From: Methanobacterium sp.
GTDB lineage: Archaea > Methanobacteriota > Methanobacteria > Methanobacteriales > Methanobacteriaceae
Length of the DNA stretch: 64,000 bases
Direction of reading: 5' to 3'
NCBI GenBank assembly: GCA_030017655.1
Contig: JASEIM010000001.1
Location: forward strand, 62,001-126,000
Shown here: positions 1 through 8,857 of the stretch, piece after piece
Position numbering within the stretch: the stretch's first letter is position 1
Layout of the letters: each line of letters begins with the position of its first letter
Program-made: the position numbers and the translations under genes
The notes under the pieces: generated by a model
Database searches by the model: none
The model's input: only the letters and a program-made list of their open reading frames with translations
What the model was told of the DNA's origin: nothing

Positions 1-983
1 TAATAGGAGATGATTTAAAAAGTGTTGCAAGAAAAGCTGAAAGATTAACTAAATGTAGAGTCATCCCTGTCCAATCAGAAGGATTCAGGGCTGTAAATAA
101 ATCCCTTGGTCACCAGCTTGCCTGCGATGCAATGCTGGACTATTTAATTGGAACAGATGAGCCTGAAACCATAACAAAATATGATATTAATATTGTAGGA
201 GAATTCAATGTTGCAGGAGATCTCTGGGGCATTAAACCTCTATTTGAAAAGATAGGGGTGAATGTAAGTTGTGCAATTACCGGCGATTCTAAAGTAGAAG
301 ACATAGCAAGAGCGCACAGAGCAAAATTAAATGTTGTTCAATGCCAGAAATCTTCCAATCACCTTGCAATGGAAATGGAGAAAAAATATGGAATACCCTT
401 TCTAAAGGTAAACTTCTTTGGAATAGAAGAAACTTCAAATTCCCTAAGAGATGTTGCACAATTTTTCAATAATCCTGAAATGATTAGGAAGACTGAAGAA
501 CTTATAAAATCTGAAACTGAAAGATTAAGAGCTGAAATCATCAAATACAAAGAAAGGTTAGCTGGAAAAAGAGTAGCAGTTTATGTGGGCGGTAATAAAG
601 CATGGTCATTAATTAAGGCTTTTGAAGAGATTGAAATGGAAGTTATAATGACAGGAACTCAAAATGGACTTCTTGAAGACTATGAAAGAATTAGAGAAAC
701 AGTTAAAGATGGTACACTTGTGGTGGATGATGCAAATTCAATGGAACTTGCACGGCTTCTAAAAAAATACAGGCCAGATTTAATAGTATCTGGAGCAAAG
801 GAGAAATATTTATCATTAAAACTCGGAATACCATTTTGTGACTTTAATCATGACAGAATAACATCCTTTGCAGGATTTCAAGGATTCATAAACTTTGCAA
901 AAGAAGTAGATCGAGCTGTATCCAGTCCGGTGTGGAATTTAACACCTAAAAATTACAGTGGAGTAAAAGAAAATGCAAAATAA
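1..983 (+). CDS. nifE: Nitrogenase FeMo-cofactor scaffold subunit NifE (5' end outside window)
   Basis: The frame is open from base 3 and starts upstream of the window; an internal ATG at 132 is not the true start. The first visible residues (IGDDLKSVARKAERL, then PVQSEGFRAVNKSLGHQLAC) match the NifD/NifE family. NifE rather than NifD is inferred from the following nifN gene. NifE pairs with NifN as the scaffold on which the NifB-derived Fe-S cluster is matured to FeMo-co before transfer to NifDK in the cytoplasm. About 326 C-terminal residues are visible. The stop overlaps the nifN start by 11 nt, indicating an operon and translational coupling. The N-terminal cluster-ligand cysteines lie outside the window. 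Confidence 0.9.
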   Translation, partial: IGDDLKSVARKAERLTKCRVIPVQSEGFRAVNKSLGHQLACDAMLDYLIGTDEPETITKYDINIVGEFNVAGDLWGIKPLFEKIGVNVSCAITGDSKVEDIARAHRAKLNVVQCQKSSNHLAMEMEKKYGIPFLKVNFFGIEETSNSLRDVAQFFNNPEMIRKTEELIKSETERLRAEIIKYKERLAGKRVAVYVGGNKAWSLIKAFEEIEMEVIMTGTQNGLLEDYERIRETVKDGTLVVDDANSMELARLLKKYRPDLIVSGAKEKYLSLKLGIPFCDFNHDRITSFAGFQGFINFAKEVDRAVSSPVWNLTPKNYSGVKENAK

Positions 984-2352
984 TACAATGAGTCTAAAAA
1001 CAGAAAATCAGTGTGTTACAGATAAGAAATTTGCAGTTATAAATCCCTGTAAAATGTGCCAGCCAATGGGGGCTGTTCAGGCACTTTTAGGTGTAAAAGG
1101 AGCAATGCCCCTTATTCATGGTTCTCAAGGGTGCAGTACATACATGAGATTTCAGCTCTGCAGACATTTCAGAGAGCCGATTAATGTCTCATCAACATCA
1201 ATGAGTGAAGGAACAGTGGTTTACGGTGGTGAAGGCAATCTTTTAAAAGCACTTAATACGATCTGGAAGGAATACAACCCAGAATTAATAGGTGTCACCT
1301 CAAGTTGCCTCACTGAAACAATAGGGGATGATATGTCTCTTATTATAAAAAAATTCAAAAATTCACATCCTGATGAAGATTTACCACCAATAGTGCCAAT
1401 CAGCACTCCCAGCTATTCCGGCTCACATGTTGATGGATATGATAAAGCAGTTAAATCATTAGTTGAAAATTTAGCACATCCTGAAGAAAATAATCATAAA
1501 ATAAATGTTATACCTGGAATGATATCACCTGCAGATATAATGGCAATTAAGGATATTTTAAAAGAACTTGATATGGAAAGTATTTTCATCACAGATACAT
1601 CTGAATCCCTCAACTCCCCTCTAACTGATGATGTATCATTTTTGCCGGGTGAAGGTACTAAAGTAGATGAAATAAGAGAATCTGCTAATTCCATAGCTAC
1701 AATATCCTTAAGTAAACATGCCGATTCTGCAGGTGCATTCCTTCAAAAAAAATGTGGAGTTAAATCAATATCTGGTCCTCTTCCAGTAGGTGTACGGAAC
1801 ACGGACCAATTTATAGATTATATCACCAAAAGGAGGAGTATTGAAGTTCCAGAATCAATACAGAGGGATAGGGGGAAAATTATTGACGCCATAGTTGATG
1901 CCCATCCCTACAATTATTCCAGAAAAGTAGCATTGTATGGAGATCCTGATGTAGTAACTGGTTTGTCACGTTTTGTATGTGAACTTGGAATGATCCCTTC
2001 AGTAGTCTGCACTGGAGTTCAAAGCAGCAGATTTGTTGAAGATATGGAAAAAATTGCGAAAGAAAATAATGTTTCTCCAGTAGTTTTAGCTGGATGTGAT
2101 TTATACGATTTGCATCAGCAAGTAAAATGCCAAGACATAGAGCTACTTATAGGAAATTCTTATGGTGCAAGAATAGCAGAAGCAGAAAATATTCCTATTT
2201 TAAGGATGGGATTCCCAGTTTATGATAGATTAGGGGCCCAAAGAATAAGTATTCTTGGCTACAAAGCAGGGATTCAAATGGTTGACACAATTACAAATAT
2301 AATGCTTGAAAATTACTATGACGAATCAGGTCACGAGATTATGGAGTTTTAA
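973..2352 (+). CDS. nifN: Nitrogenase FeMo-cofactor scaffold subunit NifN
   Basis: 459 aa, the length expected for NifN. The N-terminal region has the NifK/NifN-type pattern INPCKMCQPMGA and the GSQGCSTYMR segment, followed by FREPINVSSTSMSE and GGEGNLLKAL. C-terminal elements GNSYGARIAEA and LRMGFPVYDRLG are also typical of the family. It forms the NifEN scaffold with the upstream product. The ATG at 973 is chosen because GGAG (960-963) lies about 9 nt upstream; an alternative ATG is at 988. It overlaps nifE by 11 nt and is followed after 5 nt by the nifX-like gene. Confidence 0.92.
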   Translation: MQNNTMSLKTENQCVTDKKFAVINPCKMCQPMGAVQALLGVKGAMPLIHGSQGCSTYMRFQLCRHFREPINVSSTSMSEGTVVYGGEGNLLKALNTIWKEYNPELIGVTSSCLTETIGDDMSLIIKKFKNSHPDEDLPPIVPISTPSYSGSHVDGYDKAVKSLVENLAHPEENNHKINVIPGMISPADIMAIKDILKELDMESIFITDTSESLNSPLTDDVSFLPGEGTKVDEIRESANSIATISLSKHADSAGAFLQKKCGVKSISGPLPVGVRNTDQFIDYITKRRSIEVPESIQRDRGKIIDAIVDAHPYNYSRKVALYGDPDVVTGLSRFVCELGMIPSVVCTGVQSSRFVEDMEKIAKENNVSPVVLAGCDLYDLHQQVKCQDIELLIGNSYGARIAEAENIPILRMGFPVYDRLGAQRISILGYKAGIQMVDTITNIMLENYYDESGHEIMEF

Positions 2353-2357
2353 AGATA

Positions 2358-2666
2358 ATGAAGATAGCAGTTGCAACAAGTGATGGAAAAAATGTAGATT
2401 TGCACTTTGGAAGTGCAGAGATTTTTCTAATCTTTGAAATAGAAGAAAATAACGTAAATTTTTTAGAACTCAGAGAAAAACCAAGGGTACAAATAAATGA
2501 ACATTCAGACAGATGGACTGTATCTTTAAAACCCCTAAAAGACTGTGATGCTGTTTTTTGCAGTAGAATTGGAGATGAACCTAAAGAATCTCTTCAAAGT
2601 AAAGGTATAGGAATACTTGAATCTCAAAAGTCCATTAAAGAAGCGATTAAAGATTATATTGAATAA
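2358..2666 (+). CDS. NifX/NifB-C-terminal-like iron-molybdenum cofactor-binding protein
   Basis: 102 aa. The start MKIAVATSDGKNVDLHFGSA is the hallmark of the dinitrogenase iron-molybdenum cofactor family (NifX, NafY, NifB C-terminus), with the conserved His of the HFG element. Members bind NifB-co or FeMo-co and shuttle it between biosynthetic proteins. A C-rich segment (DCDAVFCSRIGDEP) stands where family members carry a G-rich loop. The gene begins 5 nt after nifN and is followed by a ferredoxin, so it belongs to the nif operon. Whether it is a strict NifX orthologue or a general family member cannot be settled from sequence reading. Confidence 0.8.
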   Translation: MKIAVATSDGKNVDLHFGSAEIFLIFEIEENNVNFLELREKPRVQINEHSDRWTVSLKPLKDCDAVFCSRIGDEPKESLQSKGIGILESQKSIKEAIKDYIE

Positions 2667-2682
2667 AAAAGGAGAAAAACAA

Positions 2683-2874
2683 ATGGCTAAAGTTGTAATA
2701 GATTATGAAAAATGCGATGGTGCAGATTGTGGAGAATGTGCAGATGTTTGCTCAATGGAAGTCCTTGTACTTGAAGGAGATAAAATTGAAATAAAATGCA
2801 CCGAAGAGTGCAGTTTATGCGAAGTTTGCACTGATGTATGTCCAAAAGATGCCATAAAACTTGAAAATAGTTAA
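2683..2874 (+). CDS. 2[4Fe-4S] ferredoxin of the nif operon
   Basis: 63 aa. Two cysteine clusters are visible: C-x4-C-x2-C-x3-C near residues 10-22 and C-x3-C-x2-C-x2-C-x3-CP near residues 37-52, enough to ligate two [4Fe-4S] clusters. The ATG at 2683 is chosen over upstream in-frame codons because GGAG (2671-2674) lies 8 nt before it and the upstream extension overlaps the preceding gene. It is last in the nif operon, before a T-rich terminator, so a role as electron donor to nitrogenase or to cofactor assembly is likely but inferred. Confidence 0.85.
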   Translation: MAKVVIDYEKCDGADCGECADVCSMEVLVLEGDKIEIKCTEECSLCEVCTDVCPKDAIKLENS

Positions 2875-2877
2875 ATA

Positions 2878-2906
2878 AAGTTTTTTTATTTTTTTATTAT
2901 TTTTAT
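2878..2906 (+). terminator. T-rich archaeal terminator after the nif operon
   Basis: Directly after the ferredoxin stop there are several long T runs (7 T, then 7 T, then 5 T, broken only by single A bases). Oligo-T stretches are the intrinsic termination signal of archaeal RNA polymerase. The next gene has its own strong RBS, which fits a transcript boundary here. Confidence 0.5.
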
Positions 2907-2943
2907 ATTCAAGTTATAAATTATAATATTTGGAGGTAATTTT

Positions 2944-4884
2944 TTGAAAACAATAGTTACAGCTTGTACCCGTGATTGCCCTGGCGCATGTAGTGTTATT
3001 GCCCATGTAGAAAATGGTAAAGTGGTTAAATTAACAGGAAACAAAGAACATGATTTTACAGCAGGACTTTTATGTGGTAGTACAAAAAATTACCTTAAAG
3101 ATCACTTTTATAGTTCAAAAAGAATATTAAATCCTCTTAAAAAGGTAAATGAAGAATGGAAGAGAATAAGTTGGGATGAAGCTCTTGATATTGCAGCATT
3201 TAAACTTAAAGAAGTAAAAGAAGAATATGGGAGCACATCTATTCTTTACTATCAGGGCTTTGGAGCTCGTACAGCACTTAGAATTATCAACCGAAGATTC
3301 TTCAACGCATTTGGAGGAGTTTCAACTCTCTATGGTACGGTCTGTGGAGGAATTGGCCAGGCAGGTCAGGAACTTGATTTTGGAGAAAGAATTTCTCACG
3401 ATCCGTTTGATCATTTAAACAGTAAGAATATAATCATTTGGGGCAGAAATCCAGCAGTAACAGATATTCATCTATGGAGAATACTTAAAGAAGCAAGGAA
3501 GAATGGAAATAAACTTATTGTAATAGATCCAGTTAAAACAGACACTGCAAAAAGAGCGGATTTATTTTATCAGCCGTCTCCAGGCTCAGATGCGTTTCTT
3601 GCAATGGCATTATCTAAAATTCTATTTCAGGAGAACCTCATAGATTCTGATTTTATATATAACCACAGTAAAAACTTCGAAGAATACAAAAAGATTATTG
3701 ATAGATTTTCTTTAGATTATCTTAGAAAAAAATGCGATATTTCAATAAATGGACTTGAAGAACTGGCACGAATCTATGCTGATGGCCCGAGCAGCATAAT
3801 TTTAGGTTGGGGAATGCATAGATATTTGAAGGGTCATCAAACATTTCGAATGATCGATGCACTTGCTGCAATTTCTGGAAATATTGGTATTTCTGGTGGG
3901 GGGGTTAGCCAGGGGTTTGAAGAATTTGGATATTTTGATAATTCTCTTGAAGGAGCAGAACTTAGAGATGAATCAAGAAAACTACCAATGCCAACAATTG
4001 GTAAGGCTATTTTTGAATCGAAAGATCCAGAGATTAAACTAATTTTTATAAGTGCAGGCAATCCTGTTGCTATGAGTCCGAATTCAAAAAAGGTCAAAAA
4101 AGCATTTGAAAGTGTTGATTTTATAATCGCAGTTGATCATGTTTTGAATGATACAACAGAACTTGCAGATTTATTTTTACCAGCAACAACATTCCTTGAA
4201 GATGAAGATCTTCTTGGAAGTTATGGAAGTAATTGGATTACCCCAATAAACCCTGCTGTAGAACCCCTTGGTAAAACCCGATCTGAATTGTGGATATTCC
4301 AACAGTTAGCTCGAAGACTTGGATTTGAAGATAAAATGGAGGGAACCCCAAAAGAATGGCTTTCAAAACTTGCTGAACCATTAATAAATCAAGGTTTTTC
4401 ACTTGAAGATCTTCAAAAAGCACCAATTAGAGTACCTTCAGCTCCAAAAACACCTTATGAAACTAAAAAATTTAAAACTCCTTCAGGTAAATTTGAATTC
4501 ATTAAAGAATTTGAGCATGAAGATAATTTTAATAGAGAATTTCCACTTAGATTAATCTCAGTAATGCCTAAAAAGTGGATATTATCTGGGATTCCGGAAA
4601 ATGAACATAAAAATGGTATTTTGGAACTTCAAGTGCATCCTGATGTTTTAAAAGAGATGAATATCAATGATGGGGATGAAGCATTGCTTGAATCTTCTGT
4701 TGGGCGTCTTATTGTTAAATTAATTGGAAATGAAGAAATTAGAAAAGATTATGTCCTTGCACAAAATGGGGGATGGTTAAAATACAATAAATGCGTTAAT
4801 GTTTTAACAAAAGACATGATCAGTGAGCTTGGAAATGGAACACCTTATAATGAAACATTTGTAAGACTTAGAAATATTAATTAA
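2944..4884 (+). CDS. Bis-MGD molybdenum/tungsten oxidoreductase (DMSO reductase superfamily)
   Basis: 646 aa. The N-terminal C8-x3-C12-x3-C16-x27-C44 pattern binds a [4Fe-4S] cluster next to the molybdopterin guanine dinucleotide cofactors. GTVCGGIGQAG around residues 131-140 puts Cys134 where this family supplies a cysteine ligand to Mo/W. The C-terminal region (about 530-646) is the dinucleotide-binding domain. The start is TTG at 2944, supported by GGAGGT at 2932-2937. No Tat signal is visible, so it is probably cytoplasmic. Substrate unknown: overall shape fits the cysteine-ligated group (acetylene hydratase, some formate dehydrogenase-like enzymes). No partner subunit is adjacent. Confidence 0.8.
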   Translation: MKTIVTACTRDCPGACSVIAHVENGKVVKLTGNKEHDFTAGLLCGSTKNYLKDHFYSSKRILNPLKKVNEEWKRISWDEALDIAAFKLKEVKEEYGSTSILYYQGFGARTALRIINRRFFNAFGGVSTLYGTVCGGIGQAGQELDFGERISHDPFDHLNSKNIIIWGRNPAVTDIHLWRILKEARKNGNKLIVIDPVKTDTAKRADLFYQPSPGSDAFLAMALSKILFQENLIDSDFIYNHSKNFEEYKKIIDRFSLDYLRKKCDISINGLEELARIYADGPSSIILGWGMHRYLKGHQTFRMIDALAAISGNIGISGGGVSQGFEEFGYFDNSLEGAELRDESRKLPMPTIGKAIFESKDPEIKLIFISAGNPVAMSPNSKKVKKAFESVDFIIAVDHVLNDTTELADLFLPATTFLEDEDLLGSYGSNWITPINPAVEPLGKTRSELWIFQQLARRLGFEDKMEGTPKEWLSKLAEPLINQGFSLEDLQKAPIRVPSAPKTPYETKKFKTPSGKFEFIKEFEHEDNFNREFPLRLISVMPKKWILSGIPENEHKNGILELQVHPDVLKEMNINDGDEALLESSVGRLIVKLIGNEEIRKDYVLAQNGGWLKYNKCVNVLTKDMISELGNGTPYNETFVRLRNIN

Positions 4885-4885
4885 T

Positions 4886-4902
4886 CAAAAAAAGTTTTTT
4901 TG
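4886..4902. terminator. A7-G-T7 palindrome between convergent genes
   Basis: A perfect short dyad (C, seven A, G-centred, seven T, G) lies between the stop of the oxidoreductase (4884) and the stop of the leftward inositol-phosphate synthase (4908). It presents an oligo-T run on both strands and so could end both transcripts. Confidence 0.5.
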
Positions 4903-4907
4903 GGAAT

Positions 4908-6002
4908 TTATCTTTCCCTTTTTCCTTCTATAAATTCATTCACCATTTCATATGCTTTTTCATCCTTGAATTGTTGTGGCGGATGTTTCATGGTGTAAGC
5001 TGAAATTGAGGTTAACTGGCCACCAATACCCCTTTCAAGGGCCAGTTTACAGCATCTTATAGCGTCAATTACGCATCCGGCGGAATTTGGTGAATCTTCA
5101 ACACTTAACCTTAATTCAATGTTCATGGGCACGTCGCCGAAGGTTTTTCCTTCCATTCTGAGGAAACATAATTTATTGTCTTTTTGCCATGGGACGTAGT
5201 CGCTGGGTCCGATATGAATGTCAGGGTCATCAAGTCTTTCAGCAAGTACAGATTGGACAGCTTCGGTTTTTGATTCCTTTTTTGAATCGAGTCTATCTCT
5301 ATTTAGCATGTTAAGGAAGTCAGTGTTTCCTCCAGTGTTTAACTGGTATGTTCTTTCTAATTTGACTCCTCTTTCACGGAATAAATTAGCCAATGTTCTG
5401 TGAGTTATTGTAGCCCCGATCTGGGCTTTTATATCATCACCTACAATTGGGATTCCTTTTTCTTCAAATTTTTTAGCCCATTCATCGTTGCTTACAATAA
5501 AAACAGGCATGCTGTTTATAAATGCAACTCCGGCATCAAGGGCGCATTGTGCATAGTATTCAACTGCTTTTTGGGAACCTACAGGAAGATAATTTACCAG
5601 TATTTCAGCACCACTTTGTTTTATAACCTCTACGATATCAGATTCTGGCTCCCTGGAGACTATAAATGTGTAATCATCGTCATAGTTCTCCATATGGGGG
5701 GCTACTCCATCGAGAACTTTACCCATTGATACTTTAACGCCTGTTTTTTCGATCTTCGGGCAAAATACTGTTGTACAATTTGGCTTTGCAAAAATAGCTT
5801 CACTAATATCTTTTCCTACTTTTCTCTCATCTATATCAAAAGCAGCTACAACTTCTATATCGCTTGGTTTAAAGCCGCCGATGTCCCAGTGCATTAAACC
5901 AATTGCATCTTCACCCTTTTTATCTTTATAATAATGAATTCCCTGTATTAAGGAACTTGCACAATTACCAAGCCCAATTATTGCTATTTTTATCTTCTCC
6001 AA
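4908..6002 (-). CDS. ino1: myo-Inositol-1-phosphate (inositol-3-phosphate) synthase
   Basis: About 364 aa. Converts glucose 6-phosphate to inositol phosphate using bound NAD+; in methanogens the product feeds archaetidylinositol lipids. The N-terminal Rossmann motif is IAIIGLGNCASS. Further family signatures are LVNYLPVGSQKA, INSMPVFI, GDDIKAQIGATITHR and LNTGGNTDFLNM, and the C-terminal SPNSAGCVIDAIRC. A GTG at 6011 extends the frame, but a TTG at 6002 is preferred because GAGGGTG sits about 6 nt upstream of it; the GTG would overlap that RBS. Monocistronic by position, with a TATA-like element at 6050-6063. Confidence 0.88.
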   Translation of the reverse strand: MEKIKIAIIGLGNCASSLIQGIHYYKDKKGEDAIGLMHWDIGGFKPSDIEVVAAFDIDERKVGKDISEAIFAKPNCTTVFCPKIEKTGVKVSMGKVLDGVAPHMENYDDDYTFIVSREPESDIVEVIKQSGAEILVNYLPVGSQKAVEYYAQCALDAGVAFINSMPVFIVSNDEWAKKFEEKGIPIVGDDIKAQIGATITHRTLANLFRERGVKLERTYQLNTGGNTDFLNMLNRDRLDSKKESKTEAVQSVLAERLDDPDIHIGPSDYVPWQKDNKLCFLRMEGKTFGDVPMNIELRLSVEDSPNSAGCVIDAIRCCKLALERGIGGQLTSISAYTMKHPPQQFKDEKAYEMVNEFIEGKRER

Positions 6003-6049
6003 ATGTAACACCCTCTAAAACACTATTAGAAATGTTGATGTACCTATCA

Positions 6050-6063
6050 ATATTATATAAAAT
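6050..6063 (-). promoter_or_regulatory. Candidate TATA box for ino1
   Basis: On the minus strand the segment reads TTTTATATAATAT, an archaeal TATA-type element about 50 nt before the start codon, leaving room for a 20-25 nt leader containing the GAGGGTG ribosome binding site. Confidence 0.35.
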
Positions 6064-6314
6064 TAATATCACAATTTTATTTTATTCTTCTATTTCTATT
6101 TTATTTTTCAAGTTATTATATTCTCTTTTAAGAGAGAATTAGCTTATTATACTATTAAATGTTTCGATCAACCTATGATTAGTATTATAATTAATAACTA
6201 TTTAAATTCAACTAAAAAAGTTATTATAATTTAATTTTAGGCTTTTAATATATTATTTTTTTGTTTATATGGAGATAAATAAAAATGGAAAAAAATTAAA
6301 ATAAATATTTTATT
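6064..6314. other. AT-rich intergenic stretch
   Basis: Together with the promoter segment this makes about 310 bases without a gene between ino1 and the next leftward gene. It is very AT-rich. A weak inverted repeat (AATAACT...AGTTATT) occurs near 6190-6225. No open frame with an RBS and no RNA gene is visible. Confidence 0.4.
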
Positions 6315-6782
6315 TTAAAAATTAAAGAACTCTGCAGACTCAAAGACCATAATGCCAAAATAACCAGCTGTTGTAAGTAGAATACTCCACAAAATAATCC
6401 CTATGCTCATCCAGATTAATAATGGTCTTTTTTCAGCACCTAAAACAATTCCAAGTCCTGACCCTAGTGGTGCACCGAAAAAAAGTGGAGATAAAAGCCC
6501 TAATCCCACTATGCCGTATTTATTCCATATTTTATAATATTTTCCCTTTTTCAGATCCTTTTTCCCACCATAAAACCATTTGAAAAATTTTTTCCTTAAA
6601 TTATCTCCAAGACTCAAAACTATAACAGAAGCAGAAATTGCCCCCAATGCAGATACTGTTCCTATAATAAATGGATTAATTTTAAGTGCTAATCCGATGA
6701 GTATTCCAGCCCACAGCTCCAGAAAACTTGTTCCAAAGACCACTAAAATTCCAGTTACAGTTTCCATATTCATTATAGTCAT
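6315..6782 (-). CDS. Small multidrug-export-like integral membrane protein
   Basis: 155 aa with about four hydrophobic segments. The stretch GLGLLSPLFFGAPLGSGLGIVLGA resembles the conserved loop-helix of the putative small multidrug export family (PF06695 type), whose transport function is not well established. Positively charged residues (KKDLKKGKYYK) mark a cytoplasmic loop near the middle. Three in-frame ATGs lie within the first six codons and none has a clear RBS, so the exact start is open. Confidence 0.55.
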   Translation of the reverse strand: MTIMNMETVTGILVVFGTSFLELWAGILIGLALKINPFIIGTVSALGAISASVIVLSLGDNLRKKFFKWFYGGKKDLKKGKYYKIWNKYGIVGLGLLSPLFFGAPLGSGLGIVLGAEKRPLLIWMSIGIILWSILLTTAGYFGIMVFESAEFFNF

Positions 6783-6824
6783 TTTAATAAAAATACAAAA
6801 GGATGTTAAATATTCTTCCAGTAT

Positions 6825-7772
6825 CTATATTACATTTATGGTCAGGAAAGTGAATATCCACCATAATATAACATAAACAGTCATGCTGACAAATGGTAAT
6901 TTTCTAAATTCAATTTTGGACATTTTAGAGCCTACATACCAGCTTAAAACTATTAATATTATAAGCAGAAGGCTATTTAAGAGTCCAAGTATGTTCAGGG
7001 GATTCTGGAACATTACTACAGCCCATACAACGGTGATAATTATAATCCCCATCCATATGGGTAGCCTTAGAGCTCCATTAACTTTAAGGGTTAGTTGAGT
7101 TAGTTCTTCTGACTTTCTTGCCTTTATCAACATTATAAACAGGACCATTGTTGATCCTAGTGCCAGAATTATTCCCACAAATTCAAAGAAGAGTTTTGTA
7201 ACTGGTTTACCAAAGAACTGTTCCTTTAAGATGGGTAATGCTATTATGGCATTTATTGATTCATCAACTGGAAATGCCTCTATTTTTCCAATTGCAATTG
7301 AATATTTCCCCTGATTATTTGAATTGAAGACTTTTAAAATGTAAGTGCCTGCAGGGACATTTTTTGTTGCTTCGGGCCCTTTTAAATAATTGTCGCCCCC
7401 AAATTCTTCAAAGTAAGGTTCCCATGTGCTGTTTGTTCCATTTAATGTTAATATTATTTCTCCAGAGGAATCAGTAACTTCTGCTGAGGGGAAACTACCC
7501 CCAATACCAGGCCCTGCAGGTACTAATAGATTAATGTACAGTTCAAAGGGTTTATCTGAAGTTATCCTGTAGTAATCAGGGTTTCCTTTTAACTGGCCGT
7601 AAAATGCCTGTGATATCTCAGGATTCTGTACATCTATCGGGTTCTGGATAGAAGTATTAGATCCTGTTCCGACTCTTGGCTGGTGTGCACATACTGAACA
7701 AATTGACAAGAATAAAATAAAAAACAATACAACGGACTTTAAGCTAAAAAAAGAGGGTTTTTTATTAATCAT
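6825..7772 (-). CDS. Secreted/membrane protein with N-terminal extracellular domain and C-terminal TM helices
   Basis: 315 aa, family not recognised. Residues 1-29 form a signal peptide or anchor (SVVLFFILFLSICSVCA). An extracellular domain of about 160 residues follows, with beta-rich character, N-glycosylation sequons (NGTNST) and a late PAGTYILKVFNSNNQGKYSIAIG segment like pre-peptidase C-terminal or jelly-roll folds. About four hydrophobic helices occupy residues 195-315, with basic loops. It is 42 nt upstream of the small membrane protein gene on the same strand, so the two may be cotranscribed. Function unknown. Confidence 0.6.
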   Translation of the reverse strand: MINKKPSFFSLKSVVLFFILFLSICSVCAHQPRVGTGSNTSIQNPIDVQNPEISQAFYGQLKGNPDYYRITSDKPFELYINLLVPAGPGIGGSFPSAEVTDSSGEIILTLNGTNSTWEPYFEEFGGDNYLKGPEATKNVPAGTYILKVFNSNNQGKYSIAIGKIEAFPVDESINAIIALPILKEQFFGKPVTKLFFEFVGIILALGSTMVLFIMLIKARKSEELTQLTLKVNGALRLPIWMGIIIITVVWAVVMFQNPLNILGLLNSLLLIILIVLSWYVGSKMSKIEFRKLPFVSMTVYVILWWIFTFLTINVI

Positions 7773-8108
7773 ATTATATAATGAGACATAAATAATTAAT
7801 AAATATTTTCATAATTTTAATTATTTAATATCAGAAATTGTTATAAAAAAATAAGTTGATGGAGTACTTATTCAATCTTTCTGTAAGGTCAGAACTATTC
7901 TCTCAATTAAAAGCCCTAATCATGTTAATATCCTAAAAATAGGGGATTTTTTATAATATATTAGGTAAGATATGATTTTAATTTATTTTTTTCTTTTTTT
8001 GGCGCAAGAATAAGCAAAAAATGTCTTAAAATACTTATGAGATTAAATAAATAAGTATAATAAAAAGAATAAATTAAGGACAATATTTAATAATTAAATT
8101 TAATTGGG
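7773..8108. other. Divergent promoter region, no gene seen
   Basis: 336 bases between two divergent genes. AT-rich, with several TATA-like tracts (for example near 7948-7962 and 8051-8060). No open reading frame with an RBS and no recognisable RNA was found. Confidence 0.4.
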
Positions 8109-8759
8109 GTGTTAGTTTTTTCACTTATAACTGTTGTTGAGGGTTTTTTCATGAATTATGGGGCTTTAGGAGTATTTTTGGGCTCCATACTTGAACAAAT
8201 AGTTGCCCCTATCCCATCAAGCATTGTTGTATTGGGTTCAAGCTTTTTTATAATGAAGGGAAATCCTTTATCTTTAGGGGCTATGGGGAGGTTATTTTTA
8301 AATGTAGTAATCCCTGCAGCACTGGGAATAACCACAGGTTCCTTGGTGTACTATTCTTTATCTTATAAAATCGGAACACCATTTATTAAACGTTCAGGAA
8401 AATATTTGGGAGTTTCTGTTGAAGATGTTCAGAATGTGGAGAAAAGGGTTAAAAAAAGTCAATATGAACATCTGTTTCTTTTTGCTGCCAGATGTATTCC
8501 GGTTATACCCAGTATAGCTGTAAATCTTTTTTGCGGCCTTGTTAAATATCCTCTAAAGAAATATTTGGTTATAACATTTTTTGGGGCAATGATACAGGCT
8601 ACCATACTTGGAGTTGTCGGCTGGCAGCTTGGAAATGCATATATTAAATATGTAAACAGTTTATCTGCCTTAACTGATATAATAACTGTAATTATCATTT
8701 TAGGCATTATTTTCTATATTTTTAAAAAAAGAAAGGAAATGAAAAGGGAGAAAGATTAA
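8109..8759 (+). CDS. DedA/VTT family membrane protein
   Basis: 216 aa with about five hydrophobic segments. The layout is typical of DedA/SNARE-associated proteins: YGALGVFLGSILEQIVAPIPSS near the N-terminus and FAARCIPVIPSIAVNLFCGLVKYPLKKYL around residues 120-155. The proline in the reentrant loop and the R-x-IP element are visible. Family members are implicated in lipid scrambling and membrane homeostasis; the substrate here is unknown. The listed start is GTG; an ATG fourteen codons later is an alternative. The C-terminus is a lysine-rich cytoplasmic tail. Confidence 0.75.
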   Translation: MLVFSLITVVEGFFMNYGALGVFLGSILEQIVAPIPSSIVVLGSSFFIMKGNPLSLGAMGRLFLNVVIPAALGITTGSLVYYSLSYKIGTPFIKRSGKYLGVSVEDVQNVEKRVKKSQYEHLFLFAARCIPVIPSIAVNLFCGLVKYPLKKYLVITFFGAMIQATILGVVGWQLGNAYIKYVNSLSALTDIITVIIILGIIFYIFKKRKEMKREKD

Positions 8760-8857
8760 GAAAATAGCTTATTTTAAAATTAATAGTAATAAATATTAAT
8801 AATAAACTAAAATATTATATAAGGGCTTTTTTGAGTAATGTATAGGAGATGAAAAGT

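Noticed and set aside
132..983. A complete 283-aa NifE starting at ATG 132
   Set aside because: The frame continues upstream with conserved NifE sequence to the window edge.
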